Positions 11,700 through 24,420 of a stretch of DNA of 64,000 nucleotides are shown here, in pieces (the stretch's first letter is position 1; each line of letters starts with the position of its first letter). This stretch comes from Sclerodactyla briareus (Eukaryota; Echinodermata; Holothuroidea; Dendrochirotida; Sclerodactylidae): positions 310,001 through 374,000 of the forward strand of contig JAODTK010005605.1 in NCBI GenBank assembly GCA_026419785.1, in the 5' to 3' direction. Position numbers and translations under genes: made by a program. The notes beneath the pieces are model-generated. The model had not been told where the DNA came from. It worked only from the letters and a program-made list of their open reading frames with translations, and searched no databases.

Positions 11700-13535
11700 A
11701 TATATATTGGAATCTCAAGTTTCGTCAATGACTTTTGTTCTCTATGATAATACCTTAAGTAGTTATTGTATATTGTTGCTTTCAAGCAGTCCTAAGGATG
11801 TATTTATAGTATTTGTTGTCCATGTGGGGAGAACAGTTCAGTATAAAACTGTCGATAATCTATATGCTGGAGACGGATCGTACACACCCAAGGGGGCAGA
11901 TGAAAAACACAAGTATTGGTACACTCGCCAGTTATCTGTTGTGCCACGATATACTATATGGCTTTAATACCTATATAAATAGTATAAATATGGATTAAAC
12001 AGCCATGCCGTTGATGGTAACTGAGAAGAGCGGCTGCGTCGTCGATGCATGACGTCACGAGGGAACCTCAGTTCCGTGGCAATATGATATTGATTACTGA
12101 TTGCGGCATCATCGGCATGACTTCGATACATTTACAATATTGATTTCGAATTCGAAATAACAGTAGAGATTTTCCTCGTGGTGTCATAGAAACATGTCGC
12201 CCCTCTTTAATACAGGTAAGCGGGTATGAAATACCTAATATGCATACAAATGATACGTCAATAATTAAGGTATAGGGAACACACGGTCAAACTAAAATCC
12301 CCATCGATTAAAGTCTAACGGTCATGTAGCAGAACTAGCACAGGTGGAAAAGAGTGCCCTGATAATCTATTGATACTGTTAGTCATTTCACTTTACTCGA
12401 TCAAAAATTTTGCGTCCCGGAGGACGATTGCTGACACCGACTAAAGAATCACGTAGTTCTGTTGATGTTGCAATTTTGCAAGGTGCAAACAAGTGATATA
12501 CAGAGAGTGATATAATATGCATATTCACACTGGAAAAATGTAGATACGGTAATCTTCTTTCTTCATATCTACAAAGTTGTGTATTTTTGTTCAGCTGCCA
12601 ATTACTGTGCATTCGTTCAGGGTTTTGACATTCACATGTTCAGTGCATTGAATTGTATTACATCGGTTCCGCATTTCTCTCACGTGTTGGCCGTGACTTC
12701 AGAGAGGCTTGTAATGTAGCTTGCGTCCAACTTAAAAAGTCCCTCGTAGTCGTACCGGCATTTTGTCTTTGACCTTCCCTTCTAGGGGGCCTCCAGTAAT
12801 AAGAGCACTCATACAATTAGATTTCAAATGAAACAGTTTAACTCGACCTCGATGATGGAACATTCTCGTAACGTACCATGCAGGTACCGGCATTGACGAG
12901 AGGTACAAGGCTTTCAGCCCCAAACAGTTTTTTCATTCCCTGAGCCTTTTGGCTTCCCTGAACATGGAATTCAGGCAGCCCTAAACTGCGATAGCCACCC
13001 CTCCCCCCGGCCACTCCGCTGTCACTGACATTGAACCCATACCAAACAGCCTCATTTATGCCCATCCGAAATAGCGATTTGGTAAAACTGTTTTGAGACA
13101 AATGTTGTGTCGGACTGCACGTACCGCTATCGACATCATTCCGTTCAAACTGGACCCCTCCTAGATCTTTTCCTATTTGATTCAGGCATTTGTATACCTG
13201 ACTTGTTACTCCACTGGTACCGTACCGGTACTATAGACTCCCAGGTTCCCGGAGAGTTATATAATGTACCGTGCGTTATTACGGTTCTGCTGCGTACGGA
13301 GGCTGCCCTGCAACATGTTTTTTGGACCAACCATTATATGGCGGAAACGCCCAGCATTGAGACGAGAAAAAGGGACATTCAATGCAGGCAAGAGATACTT
13401 GTAGGCAAAAAAGCATTAAGGCCAACTGCAGGATGAATTCTAAAGATCGATATTATAACTGAAGAAAAACTAAATGCGTCATCACACCCGAAGTTCATAC
13501 GACTTCCCGTTACCAAAGTTTGTGCTATCCTGTTT
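11700..13535. other. Unassigned, no gene seen
   Basis: Contains the phrase TGACGTCACGAGGGAACCTCAG at about 12050, which recurs elsewhere (see findings), and a G/C-rich stretch at about 12.99-13.02 kb that looks like repeat sequence. No supported coding exon. Confidence 0.35.
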
Positions 13536-13544
13536 GCGTATGTA

Positions 13545-13635
13545 TGGCGGCGCCAAGGGTGGGGGGGGGGGAGGGGGCCCGTTCCCCCCTCGAAAACCTT
13601 GTGGCCCCCCCCCGTACCCCCCCCCCCCCAGTGAG
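13545..13635. repeat. G-run/C-run hairpin element
   Basis: GGCGCCAAGGGT followed by a 12-G run, GGGGGCCCGTTCCCCCC, and then two C-runs of 8-14. The structure is self-complementary and resembles other GGCGCCA-ended elements at 21265 and 26285. Confidence 0.55.
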
Positions 13636-13639
13636 ATTG

Positions 13640-16600
13640 TGATTTGCGAAAAAAATTCTGGGTAGTCAGTATTCGACGTACCAGTTTGAAATAGATCGGG
13701 CAAAAGTACAGACAAACTATCACAAAAAGTCAGTAATAATGCCAAATTCGCCTCGAATGCGAAAAAAGTGAAAAATTTCGCGCTTCGCGCTGTACTAGTG
13801 CAGGATTTTGTCCCATCGCTTTCCCGTCATTCTCCGCACACTCTATTAAATTTCTACCTCATTGGCCCCCTACTCATACATTCTATGAGGTGAAATACTT
13901 ACGGAAATATACAACAACATCCATTGACCTGAAAACTGCCGTCATCCCCGTTTGGATTACTAACTCTTAGCCTCCTGTCCGTTCCCTCCTCCCCCGACCA
14001 CGCGCGATTTGGAACTGCAGTAGCTTAGGCTATCAGACTGCTTCGATTTTCACGCATGCTTTCCTTCTCCATTTAACTGCTAACTGACGGTCATATATCA
14101 TGGGTTGGGACGTAGCTATATCTGAATGTCTCAAATTTTCTGGTGAGATCCTGTTTTTTTCCAAATGTGCGGAAAAAACAGAAAAAAAATTGCCCGCTTC
14201 GCGCGCACTGGTGAACTGTAGTGTTGAGCACTAATCATTGAACAATCTGGCGAAATAGTCGGGGGAGCGATAAGACCAAGGTCTGACAAATTGTTAAAAA
14301 TTTCCACCGATTACAGAATTTGTGATCACAAAATGCCAAGATTTGACTTGGTACATGCAGACTTAAACGCTCGAGAAGAGGAGAGAGGTCATTTCCGGTC
14401 ATCTGGGGGGCTTGCGCAATCCAAAAATTTATATGGCGCTCCGCGCCAACCTATGGTGGCGCTCCGCTTAGATAGTATTCCTTGTGCTCCCCCAAACACA
14501 ATTGTTGTGCCCCCCCCCAGTTTGAAAAGACTGGTGACGCCAATGTGTGGTGGTTTGGTGGGTTTTGACGGTTCTTTGGTGAGAGAATTAAGACAACATA
14601 AATAACTTCTGCTAACTGTTGCTATTCAACAATTGAACATGAAAACATAACCTACTTTCCTATGTTGTTGCCATGTTTGAACGTCATGCGTTATTGTGCA
14701 ATTGGGATTACCGCCAATTTCCTCTGCATGATGGAACAAACTTTAAAGGTCAATAACTCCACATATAGGAACATTGTACTTAAATGGGGTTTGGACCTAT
14801 AGATAAAGTTTTTCATCTCCACGATATACCTCTGTTGTAGTGAAGCCTGCAGTTCCTTTAATATAGCCCGAATAGGCAATGGGCCTATACGCCGGAGTAC
14901 CGAATTTTAGACAGAATGTTAGAAGTATGTGCGAGAGAAAATGTTCATACACGTTCGGGTGTGCGGCTCTTACAGTGCTGTTTTTGGCCTGTTTTATTCA
15001 CAAGGTCCTTATCTAATCTAACCTATAACTCTCAGCACAAGCTTTTCTGAGGTCCCCGTCTGCGGAATATGCCGCCTCTCCCCAGCTGAACGGTCTCCGT
15101 GCGTTCAGCTGCCAATTAGACTGTCATTAAGGCAGCTGTACCGTACCCGGGGCATGGTCAACCGTACAGCTAGCTATATTTTCGGACATGTCATGCCCCA
15201 TCATCGCTAACAATTTTCACAACATGGAGGGAATAAATACGCCGACCAGACGTCTGGATAGTATCCTATTCATCGTACTCTTCTTTCATTAGGCCCTAAG
15301 CGCCGTGCTGCTGGTGTCCGTATAGAACCACCGGATTAATAATAGATGTCACTTTACCATCGGTATCTGTAAAATTCCTGTCGAATTTATCATAATATTC
15401 CGCTAAATTGACTTTGACCCCCGTATCGACATCTTATGGCGAACATCTCGCATCCGTAGAATTGTACATTGTACCAATCTATACCGATCTGGTCCTCAGC
15501 GGTTGAGACGATTTCGTCTGGGTGCAGCGGTGGATAGCCCTTCAGTACGGTGTGGTTTATCGTTGTTGACGCGCACCAGTCTGTTTCCCGCCACGACGCT
15601 CAAATGTTCCCGCTTAATCCACGGATGACGCACGTGGATGACGTACCCGTGCCGACATCACGGCCTCAATGGTTAAAAGTTGAGCTAGGGTGATATATCT
15701 CCAATAAATCTCCGACGGTGCATTTTCATCAACACTCGATCGTAGGAAGTAAATTTGTTGGGTGTGTTCCCATTATTGCCGTTAGTGCGGCTCCGCTAGT
15801 GGAACATGAGCCCCCCAGATCGATGAAGGTCAGCCTACGTCCGTCTTCGACAGATTTACCCATATGCAACTTCACGTACGTTTTTTTCTGCAGATCCAAC
15901 TACGAATATTGGGCCTATCAGCCCACTCCAGACAAATTTGAATTGCATGCACTGTATATAAATATAACATCAGATAGTCCGTGTAATCTTATGCCTGCAT
16001 GTGAGAATACACCAAGGACATGCAACTTGGAATGTGGTAGGTATGAACTCCTTGTGCAAAGCCAAGTTCTACCAGAACCTTCGCCAAACTCACTGCGGGC
16101 ACATGTAGCATATACCATACGCGAGAAAGTGTAATTACTGAAAATACCAATCCATATATTAGACCTATGGTTTGGTCTATCCGAGAGATTTCGCGTTGCG
16201 AAAAACCGTTCACAGATGAATTACCCAAACGAATGAAACCACTTGAAATACTAATCCTTTTGGGCTTATAACGCCAATTGTGCTGTCCCACATTGAGAAA
16301 TCGTGTTCCAAAATGCTACAAGCAGTGATGAGGTGCTATACTACTAGTCGGATCCACTGTCCTAATAGCGTAAGAGATCATACTATGAAGGTGCGAGGTT
16401 ACCTCATTCACAACACTCTCAGTAATGCACGCGAGAATATCCGGTTCCGGTGGAATGACCCTTCAGTCCAGCGGCTCACCACGTCGGCTAATTAGGTGAT
16501 TAGTACGATGAGACGGACATTCAGTGTTGTCACAGCTTACAGATGGGATCTCGATCGTTGCAAGAATAGTCAGTCTGTCCGGTCTCCGGTTGTTTGCAAC

Positions 16601-19415
16601 ACGTGGTTTAGGTTCAGGCCTACTCCAGTACTGTATATGCCTAACGAAACGGCACCAAGCAAATGTACAATACGTAGGCCTATTCTAAATGTCCGAATAT
16701 AGTGAGTGAGGCCATCATGCCTATGTGTAACTGTGGGAAATATTCCGATGGAATGAAGGAAACATTTGTCTGCTGCGTATTTTCCGTTATGAATACCCGG
16801 CACTGCTAACGCAGTAAGCGCTAACTGTAGTGCGGGACTTCCACACTTGCAACTGAGCTAGGCTATAACCAGATACCAGTAGACCTACTTAGGTAGACCT
16901 GTATGCGTGACCTTTCCTGCATGTCCCACAGTGCGGAACAGGCTTCACAAAGTAATACTCAGCAGCTTAAACTATTGTTTTAGTTAACAGGTCAAACGAA
17001 TGGACACACCAATGAGCAATATCCTGTAGTGAATTAATTGACCGAAACCATGTCTACGCGATAATCTATGGTATAGGCCTAGCTACGCATGGCAATATAT
17101 GCCGATGAAACGTGCTGGATAGATTGAACCCGGTCTGACTCGTCTCCGCTTGAATAGGCACCGATAGCAAACCCCGCGTAGGCCGAGATAGTTTCCCCCA
17201 ACTATATTTACTTTGTAGGCAGGCTCCGGTGAATTCGGTAAGTGTCTACGACATGTGACGTAGAGCAAACAGGCTCAAAGAAACCGATTGAGCACTGTGT
17301 ATTTACGGTATTGTTTACCATTGAACATAGGCCATTAGATCCGAAGGATTTTTAGTCGACGACAATTCAGCGTATGGAGAGTTGGTCCCATGACGGAAAT
17401 GTCTACTGTCACGCCTGGTTACAGCTAGCAGTGAGCTCGCCGTTAACGATACCATTCATGTTTCCGATATCAACATGTTGTTGATGTGAAGTTCAATACC
17501 GCGAACATGAACCGCCACCAGACTAGTCCACCACTGAAAACATTCTCCAGACTGACAGACAAATGACCAATTGGACAGAAATACAACCGCACCTTTTGTC
17601 ATTACACTATCCAGCCATTCCGCCGAGTCATCTGGGAAGCGTCCAAATTATGAGGCACCAAGTTAATAAACCTTTTTCAGACGGTCTGGATTTGAGTAGG
17701 CACTGGACGTATAGGAAATAGGTCTGACCTGCGTTAATTGTTATGAGCCTTCCGCGAAGTAGCAAGAACGTATACTCTCAACTACGAACCGGGACCACGA
17801 AACTTCGAAAAGGCGACCCGCGATACTTGCATACAAAGCTCTCTTCTAATTTCAAAATAATATCGCTATGCGAGTTCTGATTCACAATCAGTCCCGCCCG
17901 ATAATGTGAATGAAGGCGTTAATATCAGCAGGAATTCCGGTAGGGCTGCGGATTGAGGACCATATCTCCAATTATACTACATAATAATCCTATCAAAAAG
18001 CAATAAACAGTTTAAACACACTCGAACAATTCTGTCATACCACGGTGTCCAGTGATAAAAAGACCGAAGAGCAATAGGCCTACCTCAAGAACGTAGGCCT
18101 GCGTGTCGCGGTCTCCAATACGTGCCTATGGTTCATACTCCCTAGTAGTACTAAATCCAGCAATAGCGAACTGGCGAAATCCGCAGTCGGTATTACTTCC
18201 TGTAGGGGGTTTTCGGTTCTCCTTATCATCGCCTATCTGATTTTGCCTAGCTAGGAGAATGGAATGTGAACTCATCATTTTACAGACCGAGACCCCGGAT
18301 GGATCAGCTGACCCTTCAGCCAACAGGTCCTCTGGTATGGTAACAAATTGAAGAATGAGGATGTGCTGGCGACATTCTTGGAGTGTGAGAGCCGGACTGC
18401 GTGGGTATAGGTAGGCCTGCTCGGTTGTTTTTGGATGGGAATCGTGGGATACAGTGATCGGCAGAGTCTGCGCAAGCTAGCGGCTAATGCGAATAAATTG
18501 TATATTAATTAATGCATGGTTTTCATGGACGTTAAACGTGAAAATAACTAGTATGGGGGGCATTGCATACCGAGGCTCTGATTTTCTGTGTTTGGGAATT
18601 GGGAGTGGGACTGTTATTTGCCGACACATTTGGGCATGGTGACGAATATGGGAAGGGGTTGAAAAGGGGGGTATTACCCTCACATTTGGAGAATAATTTG
18701 GTCGTTCTTGGATGAATCGAATTTGTTGATTAATATTTTCTCTATAATCGATGACTCAAGAAGGCTAGACCTATTAAGCAAAACTAACTCAGAAATGAAA
18801 AAAAAAGCAGCAGCAAAAAAACTGCCCATATATGAAGCGGTATTCCCGATCCCTTTCCGAAGATGCCGACGGACTCGTAACAACATCAACGGCCGTTGCC
18901 CACTTGATGTGGGGAATCCTTACATTAGATCTTAAATTAGTTGCCGATGGTCATATAAATCGACGACGTCAGCAAGATGATATAACATATGAGGCTCGAT
19001 TTAATAAAGTGCCAACAATCGAAATATTTGATAAAGCGCAAGGTTCTTGCTTTCGACTCGCTCGTTTTTTCTCTTTAGTCGCTATTCCGCTTTCTTCTCT
19101 CTCCTCCTCTCATTTCAGTTGACCTCCTAACCCCATTTTGCACAACGGACCTAAATTTGTCCATGACGACTGAATTTGTTGACACCCCCTCCCACTCGCC
19201 AGCCCCAGTGTGTGACTTGACTTCTACAGAGGTCGGTCAGCCATCTGAGGCTCTTCGATACAATGATCCCAGGTAGGACAAAACGAGGAGGGTTTCAAAC
19301 ATCCAGTAAAAGAGTTATCGCATTGAGACGTCTGATAGCAATTAGCGGGAAGGCGACATCAACGTTTGCGCTGCATGGCGTCATCATTATCATTCGTTCC
19401 GGTGCAATTAATCGA
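13640..19415. other. Mostly single-copy-looking sequence, no gene recognised
   Basis: There are several GCGCGCTTCGCGCGC-like palindromes (about 13775 and 14190). About 14390-14560 holds a repeat with GGCGCTCCGCGCCAACC and TATGGTGGCGCTCCGCTTAGAT that recurs at about 22650, 25775 and 26545. The longest ORF, 15718-16134 (138 codons, plus strand), has eight cysteines but no domain I recognise. TAGGCCTAC motifs are frequent at 15.9-18.1 kb. No exon can be supported. Confidence 0.35.
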
Positions 19416-19425
19416 TATAGTGCAT

Positions 19426-19573
19426 CACGGGCGTCAATCCTGAGAGGGGGGGGGGACGGGGGACGTGTCCCCCACATTTGGAGGATGCTCCATTGATTTT
19501 CATTTTTCATGGTCATGTCCTCCCACACTTTGTCCCCCCCCCCCCCACTTCTGAAGATGGATTGACGCTTGTG
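19426..19573. mobile_element. hAT-like MITE (~148 bp) with TIRs and ~8 bp target duplication
   Basis: The left end CACGGGCGTCAATCC pairs with the right end GGATTGACGCTTGTG (15-base TIR, two mismatches). The flanks are TAGTGCAT on the left and CAGTGCAT on the right, a 7-of-8 match that fits the 8 bp duplication made by hAT transposases. The interior is made of G- and C-runs and has no coding capacity. Confidence 0.65.
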
Positions 19574-19827
19574 CAGTGCATCGTTACAATGCTATAACAA
19601 TGTTCATTCGTTCCGATGTACCGTGGAATGATTTTTTATCGTGAGTACGTGGTGTCATGCAAACATCATCGTCCATTACTCGCTGGGTGTTTGAGAGACG
19701 ACAGTGCCTCTTTAAGCTTTGTAGTGGAACTTGACAGCTATTTTTGCACAAATATTGCGGCATTTTGTGACTACCGGCACGGGAACAGGAATTGCATTTT
19801 CGTCCGCTCGGGTCCCTATCTCAGCCA

Positions 19828-19868
19828 CATCCCCCCCCACCCCCCCCCCCCCCCCCCCCCCCGGCCCC
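19828..19868. repeat. Long C-run
   Basis: A C-run of over 24 bases, preceded by shorter runs. Length in such runs is unreliable in any sequencing technology. Confidence 0.8.
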
Positions 19869-20284
19869 CAAGACAAAATTGCGTCTACAAACCACTGACT
19901 GAGGTCGTGTGATAATGACAAGGCGAGCATCATGTACATAGATTCCGTTTCCCCGAGTCTTCCGTCATGCAGGCGCTGGTTGGTCATTTCAACGTCCCCG
20001 TACATGCAGCTGTACCGTAGGCTACGGCCCGGTCGTTTCGAGCATTGCAACACCAGCAGTGCAATGCAACTGTAACAACTCCTACCAGTGAACTCCCGAT
20101 CCAGACAACTCTGCTCAATATGCATGTCAATCCTCCCACCACCACGGCCCACAAAAATAACCACTATCTGACTAACGAAACCATCACCGTTAATTCACCA
20201 TTAAACAAAAACAATCGCCAATCATCTGATCATGACGATGTGGGTGATATTTCGGCACGGTTCACAAAATGGAGGTCACTGTGA

Positions 20285-21230
20285 TGGTGATCATCTAGTT
20301 GACCGGCATCTCTGTGACTTTTACCTCAATTTGACCTCCGATTATCTTTACCAATTTCTATGCTAGTTTACGGTTTCAGAGCATTTCGATTGCAAAGTTA
20401 CACTTTTCGATGACACAAAAAATATATCCATGAATTGACCCCATGTGACCTTTTTATGTGAAGTTATAGATGCATAGAGTTCAAAGTTTTCAGTTGAAAA
20501 AAGTCAGTACAGTTAGGATATCCACATTGATGTCATGGTGCTCATTCAACTTTTGCCCATCTCTGTTTGAGAGAATTTGAGGATATCTGAGATATGATTT
20601 TTTCAGGCTTGACTAGTAACAGTAACCTACCAGCTCTGTTCACATGCTAAATTTGAAAACTGGAACGCGCGTTGTTGTTAACTGGTGTCATAGTGACATA
20701 ATGCGTAGTCACAATCAGCCTTCAGGCTCTCATATACCATGTATAGTACACACATATGTACATGTCAAGTAGGATAATACCTCGCCCATTAAAAATATGA
20801 AACATCACTATATGATATTGCGAAAATTACTCTTCAGTAGGCGTGAAATATTCCTCGGTTTGCTGTAATTTAGGAAAGGAGAACAGGTTGACTGTGCTTT
20901 AAGATTAATTTCGCATTCGACAGAGAATCATGACCTTGGTGGTAATCAAATGAATAGTATATTATTGTGGTGGCTTTAGTTTAATCAAGTATAGGAAGTA
21001 AGAGCCTGGGCCTCTAACGGGTGTCACCTAAAGTTCACGTTATCGGTGTTTGCTTTACTTTAGATAATGATCCATGACATCGACAGCGTAATAATTGCAG
21101 TCAATGTTGTCCTACGATGACATGCCTTGAAGAAGAGGGCGCTGTCGGGTTTTTAGCGATTTCAATTTGCATCCAGCGTGATAGCGCTTCGGTACAGCAC
21201 AGCCAGCAGCTTGACGGTTACAACGCCTTC
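20285..21230. other. Unassigned, no gene seen
   Basis: The phrases TGACCTCCGATTATC and TGACCCCATGTGACCTTTTTATGTGAAG resemble decayed TGACCTT-rich interspersed repeats. No ORF is of interest. Confidence 0.35.
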
Positions 21231-21264
21231 TCACTGCATTAGGATGGCGAAAATTTTTCTATGA

Positions 21265-21985
21265 CCGTCCAGGGGTGGCGCCAGCGGGGGGGGGGCAGGG
21301 GGGGCATGCCCCCCCCGTCGGGGAATTTTTCCCATCTCGTCGGGGAGCCCGAGTGGGTACGCTAAAATGTACACCCCCGACGAGGGCTTTTTGCCCCGAC
21401 AGTATATATTTCCTAAATTCTTTATAGTGAAAATTCCTATATTGAAGCCTGAAAATTTTCGGCGCGCTTCGCGCGCTTCATATCTTTCTATAGTAATGCC
21501 AAGTTCCTCGCTCAAGTTTAAGATCAGCGTAATCACCTTCCTACAGACTATACAATCGTGGAATATATAGATAGGATACACAAGCCTTATGGATATCTTC
21601 GAGATGTCCCTACAAGAGATTAGGGTTACAATTCGTTTGGGGAGGATGCTCGTTCTGCCGTCTATCACTGTTTTGCCTCTGTGTAGAGTGGTGTGCTTTC
21701 ACGACGCAGTGCCCAGGTATTTCCTGTGCAGTTATTGGGAATCCCTGACCCTATTCTACTAATAAGGGCGTCTGATTTGAGTGGGAAGCTATTGAAAGTA
21801 AACATTGCTTTCCACATGTGTATTTCGTTTTTTCGTTTTTTTTCTTCAAGAAAAATGTTCAAAAAATCAAAACAATAAAAAATTGCAGGTTTTGGTGCTT
21901 AGGGGTGGGGAGCCTAGTCGGGAACTGGCCCCCCCGTCGGGGAACTCGGACCCCCCGTCGGGGAAATCCTGGCGCCACCACTGAT
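21265..21985 (+). mobile_element. Non-autonomous element E, copy 2
   Basis: It starts AGGGGTGGCGCCAGC and ends CTGGCGCCACCACTG, giving an inverted end of about 12 bases. Just inside both ends the phrase CCCCCGTCGGGGAA occurs, in pairs. The interior matches copy 1 at 1883-2262 on the opposite strand, including CCCGAGTGGGTACGCTAAAAT and a GCGCGCTTCGCGCGC palindrome. It has no transposase ORF; the reading across it (145 codons, minus) is a by-product. Confidence 0.75.
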
Positions 21986-22599
21986 GACCGTACTGATCCA
22001 GGGTAAGCATAGGACAGTGCGGAATACAAGACGAAAGTACAGTCACGGCGACTTGAGCAAGCTTACACTGTACGGTACTACTAATGACCTCAGTCTTATT
22101 TTGCCACTGACTACTCAGAAAACGAGCTATGCAACGTGCTAAAAGCTGCTGCAAGGGTAATCACTCGTAAGTCAAAGCGGCACCACTGACATAACTCCAC
22201 TTCTGAAGGATCTGCACTGTTAGGGCTCGAAGTCACACACGGTGGGTCCGCGAGATCAGGGGCGTAGCCGAAATTTCGAACTGGGGAGGCCATAGCACAT
22301 ATCGAGGGGCCAGAGCCAAGATGCAGCAGTAATCAGTATATACAAATGAATGGAGGACTATTTGACCATTACGCTTGATTTTCACAGGGTGGTGAGGACA
22401 GGGGCAATCGCAACATCGGTTAAATTGAGCTATTTAATATTTTTTAACAGTGGACATTGCCCGTGTTTTCCCGTAGGGGGATGGAAGGCCTCGACCTCAA
22501 GAGCCTGAACCCAAGCTAATCTTGACTTTGAAATGCATACTATTTCCAGTAACTCAGCACCTGAGGTGAAAAGCCCTTCAATGTTTGCAGGGGCGGCGA

Positions 22600-23700
22600 T
22601 CTGTGTTAAATATTGGGGGGGGGGGGATATGAGGCTAGTACCATCTAAGCGTAGCGCCACCATGGGTTGGCGCGTAGCATACAATAAAAATTTCCGTTTC
22701 ACAGACCCCCCAGATTGCAGGAAACGGCACTTCTGGGGTCATATGGCAGTAAGCAACATCCCTAAAATCGTCAATAAATTCCGATTTATTTTTATTTCAA
22801 GAAACTTTCCTGAAGGAACTGATCAATGTTTATTCCGTACAATTCGGGCCACCGTCGGTTGTTGACGCGTAGGGTACAAGAAGAAAAAAAATTGTTTCAC
22901 AGACCCCCCAGATTGAAGGAAACGGCATTTTCCGGACCGTATGGCAGTAAGCAACGTCTCTAAAATGGGCAATAATTTTCAGAAATTCATATTTCAAGAA
23001 ACGTTCTTGAAGGAACTAATCGATGTTTATTCCTTACAATTGGGCCAGCATCAGTGGTCTCGTAAGGTTACAACGAAATTTTGAGGCCTACGAATCCCCC
23101 GATGCCGGAAACGGTACTTCCCATGTCTTATGACAGTAAGCAACATCCCCAAATGACAAAAAAATTAATGAAATGGATATAATCAAGAAAACACTCTTGA
23201 AGGAACTGCTCTACGTTTAATCATACAATTCGGCCACATCAGTGACGGTACCCGTACAGAAAAATAGTCATACAGACCCCCCCCCCCCCCTCTCCCCCCA
23301 CAGATTGAAGGGAGACGGCCACTTCCCGCGACTTATGCAGTAGCAATCAACTGACATTGCCCAGTAATTTCCGAGAAAACTGATCGATGTAATTCCTTAC
23401 ATTTCTTCCCAGCCAGTCGCAGACAATTTGGTCATTTTCAGTTTGTTTCCGCTCAATTTTTCGGTCAAATTTCTCATGTCTCAGAATTGTTAGCCCCGCT
23501 CCGCGCTGTAGGACATAGTTCCATTACGTCATCAGTAAACCATAATACTATAATGTGACACGATCCCCTTGCCCTGTTGTTTTGCGTTGCATATGCTTTC
23601 TTCTATTAACAACCCAGCACGTCAGGCTGGCAAAAGCCAATCTGAACAATAAGGATCAGAAGTAAGACAAAACTGTGTGAGTGTTAAGAACACAGCTCCC
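22600..23700 (+). mobile_element. Element B copy 1: ~190 bp internal tandem repeats plus unique tail
   Basis: After a G-run at ~22615 there are about four monomers of ~190-200 bp. Each has ACAGACCCCCCAGATTGCAGGAAACGGCA, ATGGCAGTAAGCAACATC, GAAGGAACTGATCGATGTTTATTCC-like text and an ATTCGGGCCA phrase. The tail contains TTTCCGCTCAATTTTTCGGTCAAA, TTCTCATGTCTCAGAATTGTT, GCCCCGCTCCGCG and CAATAAGGATCAGAAGTA. The whole arrangement is repeated at 28690-29580. Confidence 0.8.
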
Positions 23701-24149
23701 CACTCTGATAGTTCCCAATTGATCAAGCATCGAACATTTTATTCAGGCTTCAAAGCAAGGGAATTGGGTTTAACCGTCAGTAACTATTGTACTTCTTGTT
23801 CACATAACCTTGAAAATTTGTTGGGGGCCAGATGGGAGTTGGGGGACCAAGGCCCGCCAGCACCCCCCCCCCCCGTGGATACGCCACTGCGCGAGATTTG
23901 TCTTGGTGGTGGGAGGGGCCCAAAGGAAGTGTTTTCCGCTATATAGCACCATGTTCGTCCCTCCCTATTGGCAAATAACTTGGAATTTTATTGGCCCAGG
24001 GTCACGTGCCTATTGGAATTATTGGATAACAACAGTTTCAAACGTCCTTACCTGACCAGTGGCAAAGGTGTTTTTGTTTTAACAAAATCATGGCCGCATG
24101 GGTCCTGAGGGGGGGGGGTTTCTGACCACCCCAACCCCCTCCTTTTTGT

Positions 24150-24270
24150 GTACAACAGCTGCTAACCGTCCTCGACTCCCCGTCCCTGGTTTACCAAGCC
24201 ATCAATGGTCTGGCTCTCATGTATCTCTCGATCTCCCATGTTACTCCAGGAATCCCTCCAATAAAACACT
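24150..24270 (+). pseudogene. Very short LINE RT C-terminal remnant
   Basis: The translation gives SLVYQAINGLALMYLS, which resembles the conserved VYKALNGLAPSYL-type block near the C-terminus of CR1/L2-like RTs. Only ~40 codons remain. It is bounded downstream by the G/C-run hairpin at 24330-24420. Confidence 0.4.
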
Positions 24271-24329
24271 GAACATGCTTCCGTCCAACCTGTGCCATAC
24301 CTGCTATCTTCGGAGATCTCTCCATTTCC

Positions 24330-24420
24330 ATAAGGGGGACAGGGGACACGTCCCCCCCCCACTTTTCGAAGTGGGGGGACATAATATCAATGTCCCCCCC
24401 CCCCCCCACTTCTGATCTCT
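24330..24420. repeat. G/C-run hairpin element
   Basis: GGGGGACAGGGGACACGTCCCCCCCCC, ACTTTTCGAAGTGGGGGGACA and a 16-C run form nested self-complementary arms, similar to the interior of the MITE at 19426-19573. Confidence 0.55.

Noticed and set aside
15718..16134. 138-codon ORF as a real gene
   Set aside because: No domain, no splice or promoter context, and a length that can arise by chance in 64 kb; kept only as a note in the region entry.
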